Positions 1 to 13,179 of a stretch of 64,000 nucleotides of DNA are shown here, piece after piece. Source of the stretch: Cenococcum geophilum 1.58 (taxonomy: Eukaryota > Ascomycota > Dothideomycetes > Gloniales > Gloniaceae). The stretch covers positions 1,865,640 through 1,929,639 of the forward strand of contig KV748181.1 in the NCBI GenBank assembly GCA_001692895.1. The letters run 5' to 3'. Within the stretch, counting starts at the first letter, position 1. Every line of letters begins with the position of its first letter. A program made the position numbers and the translations under genes. A model generated the notes under the pieces. That model was not told the origin of the DNA. It saw only the letters and a list, made by a program, of their open reading frames with translations, and searched no databases.

Positions 1-3000
1 TATTTAACGTATTCTCTATATTCTTCCTTACTTATTAAGTAGATAATAATAATATTAGGATATACTATAATAAATTTATCTAAGTACTCTCTTAATATAT
101 TGTTAATATGCTTCTAAAACGTTGCTAGTACGTTTATAAGCCCGAATTGTATAACTAGTGGCTTATATAGTCCTTCCTTTAACCTAAAGGCTGCCTTCTA
201 TTCGTTGCCTTTCTTAATCCTAATCTAATAGTATACCTATCTTAGATCTATCTTTATAAAGATTTGCGTATTACCAATTCTGTCTTAAATTTTACTAATT
301 AAGGGTAAAGGATATCTATCCTTCCGAGTAATGCTATTTAACTATCTATAGTTAATGCATAGCCTAAGTTTTCCATTCTTCTTTAGTATAAATAGTACTG
401 GATATCCTACTAATAACTGCGATAGTCTAATATATCCCTTTTAAAGATTTTCCTAAACAAACTTCTTAAGTGCTTATAACTCTTTTTCTATTAACTTATA
501 AGTTAGGTAGAACCTTAAACTTATTTCTAGTTCTAACTCTATTTTATAATCCTATACTATATATTCTAACAGCTTTTTACTTTCTAGTAACCATAGTTTC
601 TTACTATACTTATAGTATCTCTTTAGTATATAACTTAATCCCTAATTAGTTTCCTTATATATCGCTCCAACTTAGTACTATACTAACTTAGTTTATTATT
701 ATATTTTATAGCGTTATATATTTTTAATATCGACCTAACCAGTAATCTAATTAATCTTTAGATTGTATTCTTATAACTAAGGTATTCCTAATACTGCCTT
801 ATTATTCCCTAATAGTAATATATTAAAAAACATCTTAACTTATCTCCCTTTAATGGTTATCTAAATTAGTCCTGTTTTAAGATTAATAATGCCTCCTCTA
901 TAGGCTATTAGATCTCCTAAAATTGTTACTAATAGATAAGGGTGCTCTTTTTGCCTATATAGTAGCCTCATCCTTTTAACTGCTATTAGTAAGATATGGT
1001 TTTATATTACTTTACTATCTACTCACACTTTAAACTATTAATCTTGCCAATTAACTTTTAGGTTTAGGTATTATCCTTAAATTCCTTTAAGGGTCTAAGG
1101 CTCTACTATTGGCTCCCTCTGGTCCTATAGGCCTCTACTTTTCCTAACTATTAGCTGCTTAATTCTATTGCGCTTAGTTTATTTTTTAGCTAATGCCTAG
1201 TTTATTTCTTATCTTTAATATACTATAGATACGTATTTTCTAGGCATTCCCACTACTATTATCCGTCTAAGTATTCTTCCGTAAGAAATTTTCCTAGTTA
1301 AAGTATTAAATCTCCTTCCTCTTAGACTTCTGCTGAATACTAGCTGTGTATATACTTAGCATTCCTATACTATTGTTTATCTATTATCCAGTATATCCTT
1401 ATAGGGTATTTCTAATTCTTTTCCTTTAAATTCTTATATATTTCGTATATGTTATCCATATATACAATCTATAATAGCATATAGTATGCCAAGTGCTTTG
1501 GGTTAACTCTTAGCTTATCTTTATCCTTAAGTTTAAACCTTTATCGTGCTAATCTAAACGTTATAGCTTTATTCGTGGGTACTAAAATGCGTCTCTTACT
1601 TCTCTAGTCCTCTAATTATTTCTCTAGATCCGTTAATATTATAATTAAGGCTCCCTTAATATAATTTATTGCTTTTTCCATAATTAGGTAGTCTTAGATA
1701 ACTTTTTTATCTAACTATATATAGAAATCTTCCCACTCGTTATTATGTCGTTGCCTATACTACTTTTAGTATAGCTGCTAGAGTATATACAGTCTATCTA
1801 TAAAGAAGTATCTTCTTATTACTACGTTATAACAGCCTTTTATATATCGTTCTTTAAACCTAGTTAAAATCCCTAGATCCTCTTTATTTTCTAGTTTAGT
1901 AAGCTACTTAGCTCTTAGTATGCCTATTTTTAGCCTATTAGTAATTCTTTATATAGGTGCTCTATCCCTTATACGACCTAGTATACTAGATCTTATATCT
2001 AGTTTCTTTTCTTACTATGCGAGGATTCTTGCTCTAAACTTATCTATAGTTTCTTATTATTTATATCTTGTAATTAGATCCTTAAAGTTCTCTTACTTCT
2101 TAATCGCTATATTAACTTTTTAATTTTTAGGTTAAACACTATATTTGCCTAGTAAGTCTTTTAGGTCTATATATCTGTCTTCTAGTCTAATTGCTATTTA
2201 TACTACAGATTCTCTAATCTATAAAGAAGCTCCTTATCTCTTACTTATAGGTGTCCTAATTTATACTCCAAATTCTTAACCCCTTAGATTCTTTAATCCT
2301 AAGCTTACTTCTTTCTTAAGCTACGCTCTAGCTTTAGTCCAACTAGGCTTTACTAGTGTTCTTATCTTATCTTAAGAGTCTTAAATCTCACTCATCTTAT
2401 CTTAAGAGTCTTGTGCCTTTAGGAAACTTCATCCTAAGCTTATTTATATATTACTGAACTAAGCCGTTGCTCTATCCTATCGATTTTCGTCTATTATAGG
2501 TCCTTAAGCATACCTTATCTTATCTTAAGAATCTTAGTTATCTCTTATCTCGTCTTAAGAATCTTAAGCCTATAGCTTTTTGCCTTTATTAAGTAGTAAG
2601 CTAGCACTAGCAGTCGTCTGCTTACTTAATTGTCTTTAAATATTACTCCTTCCGTCTTATAAAGCGATGGATGCTGTATCTAACGGTGTTATAATACCCG
2701 TTACTAAACCTTGCTCTATAGCGGTCTTAGTCTTTACCTCTATTACATTATTAAGGTTTAAATACCCCTAGTTAGTTCCTTTACTATTCTTATTACTATT
2801 AATTAATAAGTACTCTAACTCTATTGTTATTATTACTAATCTTTATCTGCACGTTGCTATAATATCTTAATCCAGCTTATAGAGTTAATCTTATTCTTTA
2901 TTTAACTCTTTAGTTCCTTTAAGTCCTTTTAACTCTAGCTTCTATAGCTAATAGCTTGCACTATACTTAGCGTCTTTATAAATTTAGTATATATTATTAT

Positions 3001-4646
3001 AATAAAACGCAAAACTTCTAATTAAATATTCTTTTGTTCCTTATAGCATACTATTATCCCTCTATATATATATGTTATATACTACTAGTCTAGTTCCCTT
3101 TATTATGTAATAACTCTAACCACTTTTATAGTCTTTAGCGAAATAACCCTATTTTCTGCAATTTATATAAGCTCTATCTTTAAACTATTGCTTTTGCTAT
3201 AAAGTCTGCTTAAATATCTTCTGCTATTAAGATCCTTGGTTTAGCCTATGCTCCTTAGTCCTATAATTACTTAATCCTTAACCTCTAGGTTTCTATAGTT
3301 TTTTACTCTATCTCTTATAGGTTTTTTTAGTACCACTTAGGTCTATTAGCTCTGCGCTATACTATAGTTTCTAACTTAGCTTTAGTTATTATATACTTTA
3401 CGTCTTATATAACTATAGAACTCTATCCTAACCTTTCTTAGTTTATTCCCTTTAGTAGATCCTATTATTAATCTTTATTACTTAATCTATTAATTCCCTT
3501 AGGGTGTCCGTATCTTCTATTAGAATAATTACATCCTAAACTTTAGCCTTAAGTCCCTATTTATACTATGCCATAAGCGCCCTATTATTCCACTTAACTT
3601 ATATTGCTAATGTTTAAAACTATATTGTGTACTTAATTGCTAAGGCTCGCTGTGTAATATCTTAGAGTTTTTTTTCCGCTATAGTTGTTACCTTTAGGTC
3701 TCTAAATATTTATATAAGTCGTTTTATAAATCCGTTCTAGCTTAAAAATATAAACCGTACTTCTTAGTTTATAGTTATTATTCCGTTTACCTATATTTCT
3801 ATAAGGTAAGGCTTAAACCATTTAAGTGCCCTTCCTGTTAAGAACAGTCCTGCATACGCTATTTAATCCATAGGTATTACCAGCTTTGCTCCCTTCTATA
3901 TTACCTTAAAGTACATTTATATAAGGAATCCTTTAAGCTTTAATCTCTCTCCTAAGAATCTTTTAATTAATAGTAACTTAACCTTTACTACGCCTATTTC
4001 GTTAATCTTATTTTTAAGTGCTATATTATTTTCTGTTAACTAGTTAACTATTTCCTATAATTGTCCTACCGTTACAGATTATTGCGAGTCAGTATCCGCT
4101 ATACTAGTATTACCCCCTAACCCTAAAGTAGTTGCCGCCGTTAATGGCGTTGTGGTGGCTGCTTTTAGTAGCATATTGTTTAACTTCCTATATTTAATAC
4201 CGTAACTATAGTAGTAATTATATAACGGAACCTTATAATAGGAACTATAATGGGTTCTGTTAATAGGCTAAGTATATAGGAAATATAAAGATAGTAGTTA
4301 ACAACGTAATAATAACTAGTAGAGTAGTTGCCTAATAGATTAACTTTAATTGTATTCTAAGAATTACTACAAAGAAGGAACTATCTAGGTAGGGACTGAG
4401 GGTCCTTAAATACACAACCGTACTCCTAAGAAAGTCGTTACTCTGTCTGCTCTGTCTGCTCTATTCGCTCTGTTATAGATCTCGCAGATCACATAAATTA
4501 CACAGATTACATCACGTGACTCTGCTTACCATTCCTCGTCACATGGTTCCACGGTTTCCATTATAGACCGTGCTTATATTAACTAACTAGCTTCTTCCAA
4601 CTCTTCTCCAAGTAGTCGTAACATCGTACTTAAAGCGTTCGTAACA
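1..4646 (-). mobile_element. Ty3/Gypsy LTR retrotransposon, RIP-degraded, cut by the window edge
   Basis: The reverse complement of this stretch matches, over its whole length, the first part of the complete Gypsy element at 25739-34028: 5' LTR, gag-like region, and the start of reverse transcriptase. Near 300-480, read on the minus strand, I see the RT N-terminal pattern (KKFV.ENL.KGYIR, then KLRLCINYR, then LNSIT and DRYPLPL). Conserved Gln, Trp and Asp positions are hit by stops or Asn codons, as RIP would do. The rest of pol and the 3' LTR lie left of the window. No intact ORF remains. Confidence 0.85.
4221..4646 (-). repeat. 5' LTR of the left-edge Gypsy element
   Basis: Read on the minus strand it begins TGTTAC and ends CCGTTATA. 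It aligns throughout with the LTRs at 25739-26157 and 33613-34028. It contains the same CT-box and short ACACAGATTACATCACG-like tracts, less mutated here than in the other two copies, which makes this the best preserved LTR of the family in the window. Confidence 0.85.
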
Positions 4647-4830
4647 GCGAGTGCGAACCACCGTCGTTTGACGTGTGCCTCCCCTGCGATGCGTGTATCT
4701 TAGGGGGATTCTCTAGGTGTTTTTTCAGAGTTCTTTTGGTTGGTTTTGGTCTTTTTTGGGCCGGGTGCAGTAAGAGCTCCAAAATTCCGAGTTCTGTAAC
4801 TCTTTGGCGAGACTTATATTATAATAACAA
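4647..4830. other. Small island without RIP-like composition
   Basis: About 180 bp of balanced-composition DNA with many CA and TG dinucleotides lies between two strongly TA-enriched elements. No ORF, RNA gene or repeat partner was recognised. It may be original target DNA or a fragment too short or too unique to have been mutated. Confidence 0.4.
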
Positions 4831-7545
4831 TAGTAAGTAAGGAGGATTAATATTTATTACGCTAGTTAAGCAGTATTTATATATAGGTTTTATAAGATAT
4901 TAGTTATACTATTTAGCCTCTATAACGCACCCGCCATATTTTAAAACTATATTAATTATATTTTATATAACGCCCTTAATAACTACTATACTGCCTACCT
5001 TAATAACGTCCTTATTTTTTCTAAAATATACGCTAAGTATACTAAGTATATAAATAAAGTTATCTAAAGACTCGGTAATACTAGGCTTTAAATTAATATT
5101 AATAAGTCTAAGTTCTAGTCTACTAAAACGAAATACCTTGGCTTAATTATCTTAACTAATAGCATAACTATAGACCCTAAGAAGGTATAGGCCTTATAGA
5201 AATAGAAGAACCTAATATTAATTAAAGAACTATAATAATTTCTTAGCTTCGCGAACTTCTACTAATAATTTATCTAAGGCTACTCTGCCGTCGCTATACC
5301 TATAATAAAACTCCTAAAGAAGGATATTAGATGGCTATAGGGACTAAAATAAGCTAAATCGTTTAAAGCCCTTAAGGGAGCCTTTATATTAGCACTAGTA
5401 CTAGTATACTATAACTATACGAAAAAAACAGTGGTAGAAATAAATGTATTAAATTAGGCTTTTAGCGGAGTCCTTTCCTAGTATAATAATAACGGTAAAT
5501 TAAGACTAGTTGTATTCTTCTCTATAAAGCACTCTACGTTAAAGTATAACTATAAGATCTATAATAAAGAACTCTTAGCTATTATTAAGGCTTTAAAGGA
5601 ATATTGTCCTAAGCTATAAGGGACTAAGGAGCCGTTTAAAATTATTACCGACTATAAGAACCTATAGATATTTATAACTATTAAGCAGCTAAATTAGCGC
5701 CAAGTCTAGTAGGCAGAGTTTCTTTTATAGTTTAACTTTATAATTATATATAGACCTAGTAGTAAAGCTATGCTCCCTAATACCCTAAGCTGGCTACTAG
5801 GAATAAGGCCTAAGAATGCTAATAATAAACGCCTTTACTACTAAGCCTAAGTCGTTATACCGCCCTAGAAATTAACTCTATAATCTTAGAAGAATTACTA
5901 TATAAGTCCCATAACTCTAATAACGCGGAGTTTATAGCCGCTCTAAACCCTAAAATAGCTAAAAAGTTACTAAATAAGTTAATCTAGTTAGGATATTAAG
6001 AGAACAAACTTATAAGAGATATAATAGCGGCCCTATGTAATTAGAAAGCTCGCTAGTAGCTAAAGAAGATTAGGAAATTACTTTATTGTAATAAGTTAGA
6101 ATATAGTATTATTAATAAACAGATCTACTTTTACTAATATTTCTTTATCCCTAACGCCCTAGACCTTTACCTAGAAGTTATTTATTACTCTTATAGTAGC
6201 GGCCCTACTAGTTACCCTAGCTAGGTTAAGACCCTTAACCTCTTAAACCAAATATACTAGTAGCTAGGAATCTCCCAATTTACGGCTACCTTTATTAAAG
6301 ACTATGCCCTATACTTTTGTATTAAGACCTCCCGCTTTACCCCGCCTAGTTTTTTTAAAGCTACTAAAACTACCTACTCGCCTATAGACCGATATTTTAA
6401 TTAACTATATTATAACGCTACTAGTATACTAACGCTATAGTAAGGTATATAAACATATCCTTATTATTATAGACCGCCTAACTAAAATATAATACCTTAT
6501 TTTAGTAACAGGACTCTTAATAAAGGAGCTGGTTAATAGCTTTTTTAACAACGTATATAAGCTCTATAGTATACTAAGTATAATTATCTCTAATTATGGT
6601 ATATAATTTATTAGCGACTTCTAGCAATAATTAAATAAACGCCTTAAAACAACCTTAAGACTAAGCTTAGCCTAGTACCTAGAAACGGACTATTAAACTA
6701 AAATTATTAATGCTGCTATAAATAAGTACCTCTATGCTTTTATTAGCTTTATATAAAATAACTAGGTTAACTACCTACCGCTTACTAAGTTTGCTATAAA
6801 TAACCAAATTAACAAGAGTATAGGCATCTCCCCATTTTTTGCAAACTATAGCTTTAACCCTTACCTTGGAATTAAGCCTACTAGCCCCTACTTACTAATA
6901 CTATTAGTATAAGCAAAGAAGGAGTTCTTTTATGTAGACTTTATAGCCAACCGCTTTAAGCGGATATTAATATAGCTTAAGGCCCTAGCCTAGATTTTAT
7001 AGTAACGTTATAAAGATAATACTAATACCTATAGGGATAAGAGCGTGTTATTCTACGAAGGCGATATAGTTATAGTTAGCTTAGAAAATATAAAGATATA
7101 TAAACCTAAGAAGAAATAGAACGATAAATAGGACGGCCTATACCCTATACTTATAGTATACTAAGGGGCAGTTATAGTAGACCTCCTAGACTATATCTAA
7201 GTAAATAAATCCTTCTATATATCTAAGGTCCGCCTTTAAGCTGCTAAAAAGATCCCTAGCTAAGTAAATATTAATACTATAAAGCGCCGTAATATATAAG
7301 GATAAGTAGTAAAGAGAGATAACGATAGTAATATAGAAGATAAATAGGAGTTTAAAAAAAACCTTAATGTATATAATAAAGACCCCTAAGGCCTAACTTA
7401 TAAGATTAAATGGAAATGTTATAAGGATATAACCTAGCAGCTAAAAGAAGACCTAAAGGGTTGCGAATAAGCTATATAGCGCTTTTATAAGTAATACCCT
7501 AAGAAGTTAGGACCCCTAGACTGGGTATAAGATAAGGAAAAGCCA
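4831..7545 (+). mobile_element. Chromodomain Gypsy (chromovirus) pol remnant, RIP-degraded
   Basis: Translating through the stops shows, in order: the end of RT near 4950-5040 (AYLNNVLIFSK, where the YxDD catalytic pair is Asn-Asn), RNase H near 5430-5790 (FSIKHS, YKIYNKELLAIIKALKE, KIITDYKNL), integrase near 6000-7250, and a chromodomain near 7400-7545 (IKWKCYKD ... LKEDLKGCE ... YPKKLGPLDW). The 5' part (LTR, gag, protease) is missing. The Asp to Asn changes and Trp to stop changes are G-to-A transitions as expected from RIP. The order RT-RH-IN-chromodomain places it in the chromovirus branch of Ty3/Gypsy. Confidence 0.85.
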
Positions 7546-7880
7546 CGCTAAGGTTGTGGCCGACTACTGTGTTAAAATTTATGGTGGTTAAGATGTTATA
7601 GAACTTTAACTAGTAGTTAAAGTTATTTAATTAGCTAGATTCTTGCCAAGAAACGCTATATGGATTAATTTAGGTGGCGGTATAGAGTTCTGCTAACCTT
7701 ACTTACTAAACTAACTAATTAGGATTTTTTATACCCGGTATAGAAAATCGCTATTAGCTTAGTTAAGGGCGGTAAGCGGAACTAATATCTTTGTAGTAAA
7801 AAATAGGCGACCCTATATACTGCCTATTTTAGAATTATCTATCTAATTTAGGGACTAAACTATCTAGGGGAGAAGAGTAA

Positions 7881-8090
7881 TGTTATGGTACTGGCCCAAC
7901 GTATACTGTCTTATACTGTCTTATACTGTTTTCTACTATTAGCTAGCCTACTACTAGTACCTCAGCGGCCGGCCCTACTATTTATATACAATACCCCCTT
8001 TCTACCTTCTTCTCCTCTTTATACTATAACGTAGTTATTTAATCTACTTTATTATAGCACTGTAATAAGTACTTTATTAAAAGAATTAAT
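7881..8090 (+). repeat. Probable 3' LTR of the chromovirus remnant
   Basis: A purine tract (GGGGAGAAGAGTAA, ending at 7880) is immediately followed by TGTTATGG, the usual polypurine tract to LTR junction. A TATA-like box lies near 7980. The right end is uncertain because another remnant follows directly, and there is no second LTR copy in the window to compare. Confidence 0.5.
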
Positions 8091-8099
8091 AATATTAAG

Positions 8100-9726
8100 T
8101 ATAATAAACAGAAACGCTAATATATATATCTTATAAAGTGGAGAGGCTATACTAAGCCCTTATAGGAACCCGTTAACTCTATAGGACTTATATAAGCTAT
8201 AGAAGACTTTTACAAACTCTACCTAAAACTACTATAGCCCTATCTCGTAGAAGTTTGAGTTTAAAGGGGGGGTACTGTTATAGGATACCCCTATAACACC
8301 TTATACACATCCACCTATTTCTACTAACTTAGTAACTAAAGACTAACCACAAGATAGCAATTTAATAGCAATCTACGGCAATTTAACAGCAACTTGCTAT
8401 ATTCTACTATATTCTACTAAGTTCTACTAAGTTCTACTAAATCCTGCTAAGTTCTGCTAGGACTACTATTTAAATCCTATTCTGCTCTGTATATATATTA
8501 ACTAAGTAACTAAGTCCATAATATATACCCTTTCTTCCCGTTTTCCTACCTTCTTTCCTTATATAACGTCTTAACTTCTTATACACTTTATGTATATAGC
8601 TTAATAATATCTACCTTGCTATATATTATCGCCGCTTATACTTACTCCATGATAGTAACTATATTAAGATTAGGTAATAATACTAGCATAATAAATACTA
8701 ACTTGTAACTAGTTATAGTAGAATAGTTATAGAAAATAGCTAAGTAATTAATAGATAATAACTAAATACTTAAGGAAATAATTAATGGGATTAGAGTAGT
8801 AAAGATTAAGCTACTATTTATTAAATAATTATTAGGAGAAAAGTTAAAGCTTAAGGGATTCTTTATATAAATGCACTTTAAGGTTATATAGAAAGGAGTA
8901 AAGTTAGCAATACCTATAGATTAGGTAGTATACGCAGGATTATTCCTAATAGGAAGAGTACTTAAGTAGTTTAAACCTTACCTTATAAAAGTATAGGAAA
9001 ACGGTATAGTAACTAGTAATTAAGAAGTATAATATATATTTGCTAGTTAAAATAGTGTTATAGAATACCTAACCTAAATATTTAGGGATCTAAAAGTAAT
9101 AACTATAGTAGAAAAAAAGCTTTAAGACCTAACTTAATAGACCTTAGTAATTAATTATACGACGTAGTTTTAAATGCTAGCTATATAGGTTAAATGGAAT
9201 AATAAAGCGCTTATGGCATAGTATAAGTAAGGACTTGAAGTAAAAGTTAAGGACGTAATTATCCTAATAGAAGATGCGGATACCCTTAAAGAATTAATTA
9301 ATTAAGTAATTAAGATTAATAATAGGATCTACTAGAGGGAATAGGCTAAGAGAGGTTAGAATAGAGTTTTATAGTTATATAGGGCGTAAAAGACGCAACG
9401 ATAATAATGAACCTAAAAACTATAGTATAGCGCAGAGCTAATAGACCTAATTAGTACTAAAGAATCTAGGAGATAAAATAAGAAACTATAAAAGCCTAAA
9501 GGTTAAGAATTAAGCAATTATAGGACTAAGGAGCAGAGGCTAAACTAGGGATCTTAGTAGTAGAAGGCGTTTAGGCGGACTCTATAATAAAAATAATAGC
9601 TTAAAAAAGAAGCTTATATAAAGTGCGGAAGATAGGGTTATTTTACTAGAGACTATAAAAGTAGTTAGAGTTACTATATAGTAAAGGGGACGAGACTAAT
9701 AGACAATATATATAGTAGTAATTCTT
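8100..9726 (+). mobile_element. Gypsy remnant: purine tract, LTR and gag with zinc knuckle
   Basis: A run of Gs (about 8264-8272) precedes TGTTATAGG at 8276, a likely LTR start; the LTR extends to roughly 8600. From about 8645 the sequence aligns with the gag region of the complete Gypsy element (26230 onwards), including a degraded CCHC zinc knuckle near 9610-9660 (KCGR.GYFTRDYK). The alignment stops at 9726, where a LINE-like 3' end begins, so the element was probably split or truncated there. Confidence 0.65.
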
Positions 9727-10012
9727 TAATTAACGTCTGATACGGATCCTACTGGCCCACGCAGACTACTCCGTTATAGGGGGAAAACTTATAATTTACA
9801 TAAAGAAAACCCTGTAGTTAGGGGAAGGAAAAACCCTATGAGCCACCTTAGTAGGATGAAAAACCCCGAATTGCTATGCCTGCACGAGCAGCGGCCCTGC
9901 GGGCCTATAGCTCGTCCTCCTCCTTAGATGTTTCGAACTCCTTAAGAACCACTGCTTTCTTCTCTAGCTTATCCAAAGCTAGGGTTCACTACGTCCTAGC
10001 TAAGTTATAAGA
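9727..10012 (-). mobile_element. 5'-truncated 3' end of a LINE-like element
   Basis: The reverse complement matches about 25050-25338, the 3' terminal part of the element at 22983-25361. The shared terminus carries ACGTCTGATACGGATCC. Homology ends abruptly near 10012, which fits the usual 5' truncation of non-LTR retrotransposons. The assignment rests on the larger copy, which has a 16-bp target duplication. Confidence 0.65.
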
Positions 10013-12995
10013 CTTATTATATTACTAGGTATTATAGCACCTATTTGTTTATATCACAAATCCTCTCTTTTACTATTAATATATTTAAAAGAATTCGTTA
10101 AATTATAAACTTCTCTATACTTAAGATATGCTAATCTACTAAGATTACCATCTAATATAAAAAGTGCTAGAAGAGACTAAGATATTCCTTAAAGATAAAT
10201 TATATCGTTCCTTACCCTAGCGCTATTATATAAGGTAGGTAAGCGTGTCCTAACCTAATACCTATAATATAAAGTATGGCGTAGTTTAGGAGCTCGCTAG
10301 TAACTAAAGATTGTTTAGCATATCCTAAATAAAGGATAGTTAGTATATTATACTATATATAAGGATAGTAAGACTAATAGACTTGTAAAGCATAAAACTT
10401 ACCTTTATTAACGCTAGTAACGCCTAAGAAATAGGTAAAATATAAATTTAAATAGAGAAGCCTTTAGATTTTTAAGCTAAAGATAAGATTTTATAAACGT
10501 TAAAAGGAAAGCCTTAAGAGTGTAGAGGAAATGCCGCGGCGCCGTTACTAGGGATAGATTCCGTAAACCTGTAAATAAGTTTAGATAGTTAAAACTTTTA
10601 GTTTTATAAATATACCTTACTTACCCATTTCTTTAATAACACCATCTATACAGTTATATTTGCCGTTCTAATAGCCTCTAATAATGACTCTAAACGCCCC
10701 TAGGGACTTTAATTCGGGAAATATTCCTTATTTATAACGATCCTTTATATTATTATTGGAAAGTTCGTAAAAGGCAATATAACGTATTAGGATATAATAA
10801 TAAGCCGATCTAAAGGCAAAAATTTCGTCCTTTTAAGGCGTGCTTAAATATAGAGGTTGGGCTTAAACTAAGTATAAAGCGAGAAGAGGAGATCTATTAA
10901 TTAATGAACCAGCGAAGTCGATTAGCTTTGCGTTTAAATGTTTATTTAAGAGAATGTTATAGTACGAAATATTACTATATATAATACCTCTAAAGTAAAC
11001 ATATTTAAGAACGTCTATAAGCTATAAAATCTAACGTATTTATAAAGTTTAATTAACGTCATTACTTCTGTCCTAAAGAAACCTATAGAGCTAGCCGTTT
11101 GGAGCGTGTTTTAGACGTATTACCGTACGGTTATCCTTTTAGAAAAGTTCGCTGCTATAGTATTATAAAAGTCCATTATATTAACCGAGTCTCTTATAAA
11201 TCTCCTTTTTGACTTTAATAAAGCGTTAAGAATTCGCGTCGTTTAGAGCTTTAATAACCTCATTTTGAAGTTCGTTGTAATATATAATGCCCAAAATTCC
11301 CTAGCCGATAAGATTCTCACAGCTGTAGCTAGGGGGTGGCACTACGATGAGGTCTATGGTGTTGAAATACTAAGGGCTTTAAAGGGGCGGCAAAATCCTA
11401 GTGTCTAGCTAACTAATCTATTATTTACCCTAGATTTTAGACGCTATTCTCGGACGAGATTAGTCTTTATAGCAGATGCACTAACCCTGTACTCTGCGAT
11501 GTCCAAAGTATGGTTACAAGCGAGGGTTATTGTTAAGTTTACGGCCCGCCTCGCTACTTCTGCATAGAGTCCCGCTAACAGCTGTCTTCTTTTGAAATTC
11601 TAGATTCTCTCAGTCCAACGATGGAAATCTATTAAGCGGCAAATCGTTCAACCGTAATACTAGCTTTAGCTTTAATATATAGACGTCTAAGGGTAGTAAT
11701 ATATACCTTAGCTATACTACTTATTATATTAATCGATATAGTAAGAATAAGTACGTTCTTATTAACCTGCCTACTATATATAGAACTTATAGTAGTAAGA
11801 ACATCGCTAACTATCTAATTATTATTCTATAACGCTATAGCCTTACTAAAAAGGCTACCTTTTAGATAAGTAGTAATACAAACAATAACAATAAGGCTAT
11901 ATTAATTTTCTACCTATAGCTAGGCCTTATTACTAATTAGGTATATATACGCTATATAGTATACGTTATTAATATTACTATTAAATACAGCCTCTATAGC
12001 AAGGATATTGGTAGTAAGGTCTCTATTATAGATAATAAGATTAAAGGATTTATTTGGAATATTAACTAAGAGTTAATATAGGCAGATTCTGAGAAGATCG
12101 CTTAGTTATAGCGCCTTAAAGGCGCTCTTAGTATACTATATAATATTATTGTATTTATTATAAGATTAGTCTAAAGGATATAATACTTTATATACTGTTA
12201 ATAAGAGTAAATCAACTAAGGCAATAGCGAGGTCTAGAAAGTCTATAAGGCGATCCTTAATAGCAAAGTATGTTAAAATAGCACCTATTAAATACTCAAG
12301 CGTAGTAAGTAATTTAATAACATCTATATTACTTTCTATACTCTTAATTTTACGTTTATAAGCGCTATCTTCTATAATATTAATTTTCGACCTCTACTAG
12401 TATAAGGGCACTAATAACTACTTATCTAATTATTAATATACGCTATAAAAATGGTCTTTAAGATATATACTAGCAGTCTATAAAGCAGCTTATCCTAATT
12501 CCTAGTAGTTATTATATAATTATAAAGCGTTAGTAGCTTAGTAGTAGACGGCCTTTAGTAAGGCCTACTGTTATATTAAAGGCTTAGTATACAAGCCTAT
12601 ACTTAATAGATTAGGGTATATAATAAGGCCTCTTATTCTTATATTTTTTTAGTAAAAGGAGGAAGTCTTAGCTGCGTACTAGATCCTAAACTACATACCC
12701 CCTTTTATTATTCTTAAAAATTAACTAAAAGCTAACTAATATATAGCCATCCTATTTAGAGGCGCTATTAACAACTTTATATAGACCTAGAAGTCTTATA
12801 AAGAGCCTATAGCGCTTGCCCTTAACACCCTTATACTTATAGACTAGGAGGAACTAAAGGAAATTAAAGATCTCCTTAAGGTCTTTAGCTTCGCTAGAAA
12901 CGAGCTTTAATTAGACCTATCTAAAGGTATTTATAGTAGCCTTTAGGAGTAGCTAGTCTTTATTAAACACTACTTTATAAAGCTAGAGGAGATAC
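10013..12995. other. Unclassified AT-rich repeat-like DNA
   Basis: No ORF or recognisable domain survives. Most is TA-rich like the flanking RIP-mutated elements. Bases about 11282-11650 differ: balanced composition with normal CA and TG content, no ORF, and no similarity seen to the rest of the window. The last part (11660-12995) precedes the Copia 5' LTR and is its insertion target, of unknown identity. Confidence 0.4.
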
Positions 12996-13179
12996 TATTA
13001 GATAATCTGCATTCTCTATAGCGTAGGACGTGCACAAGTTATATATATGGGGTATATACATTATAAATCTCTTTATAGAGCCCTAGGGACCCTAGGTTAA
13101 ACAATAATCAAGATATAATATAGATTAACCAATTAATCAACCCTTATTTAATAAATAGCTCTATATAAACTTTGTAACA
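12996..13179 (+). repeat. 5' LTR of Copia copy 1
   Basis: 184 bp, starting TATTAGATAAT (unmutated form TGTTAGATAAT) and ending TTTGTAACA. It aligns without gaps to the reverse complement of 19323-19506, differing only by transitions, but needs indels to align with 18350-18544. Confidence 0.8.

Noticed and set aside
1920..2123. Open frame of 67 codons in the left Gypsy element
   Set aside because: Lies within the antisense strand of a RIP-mutated retrotransposon; hydrophobic composition follows from TA-rich DNA.
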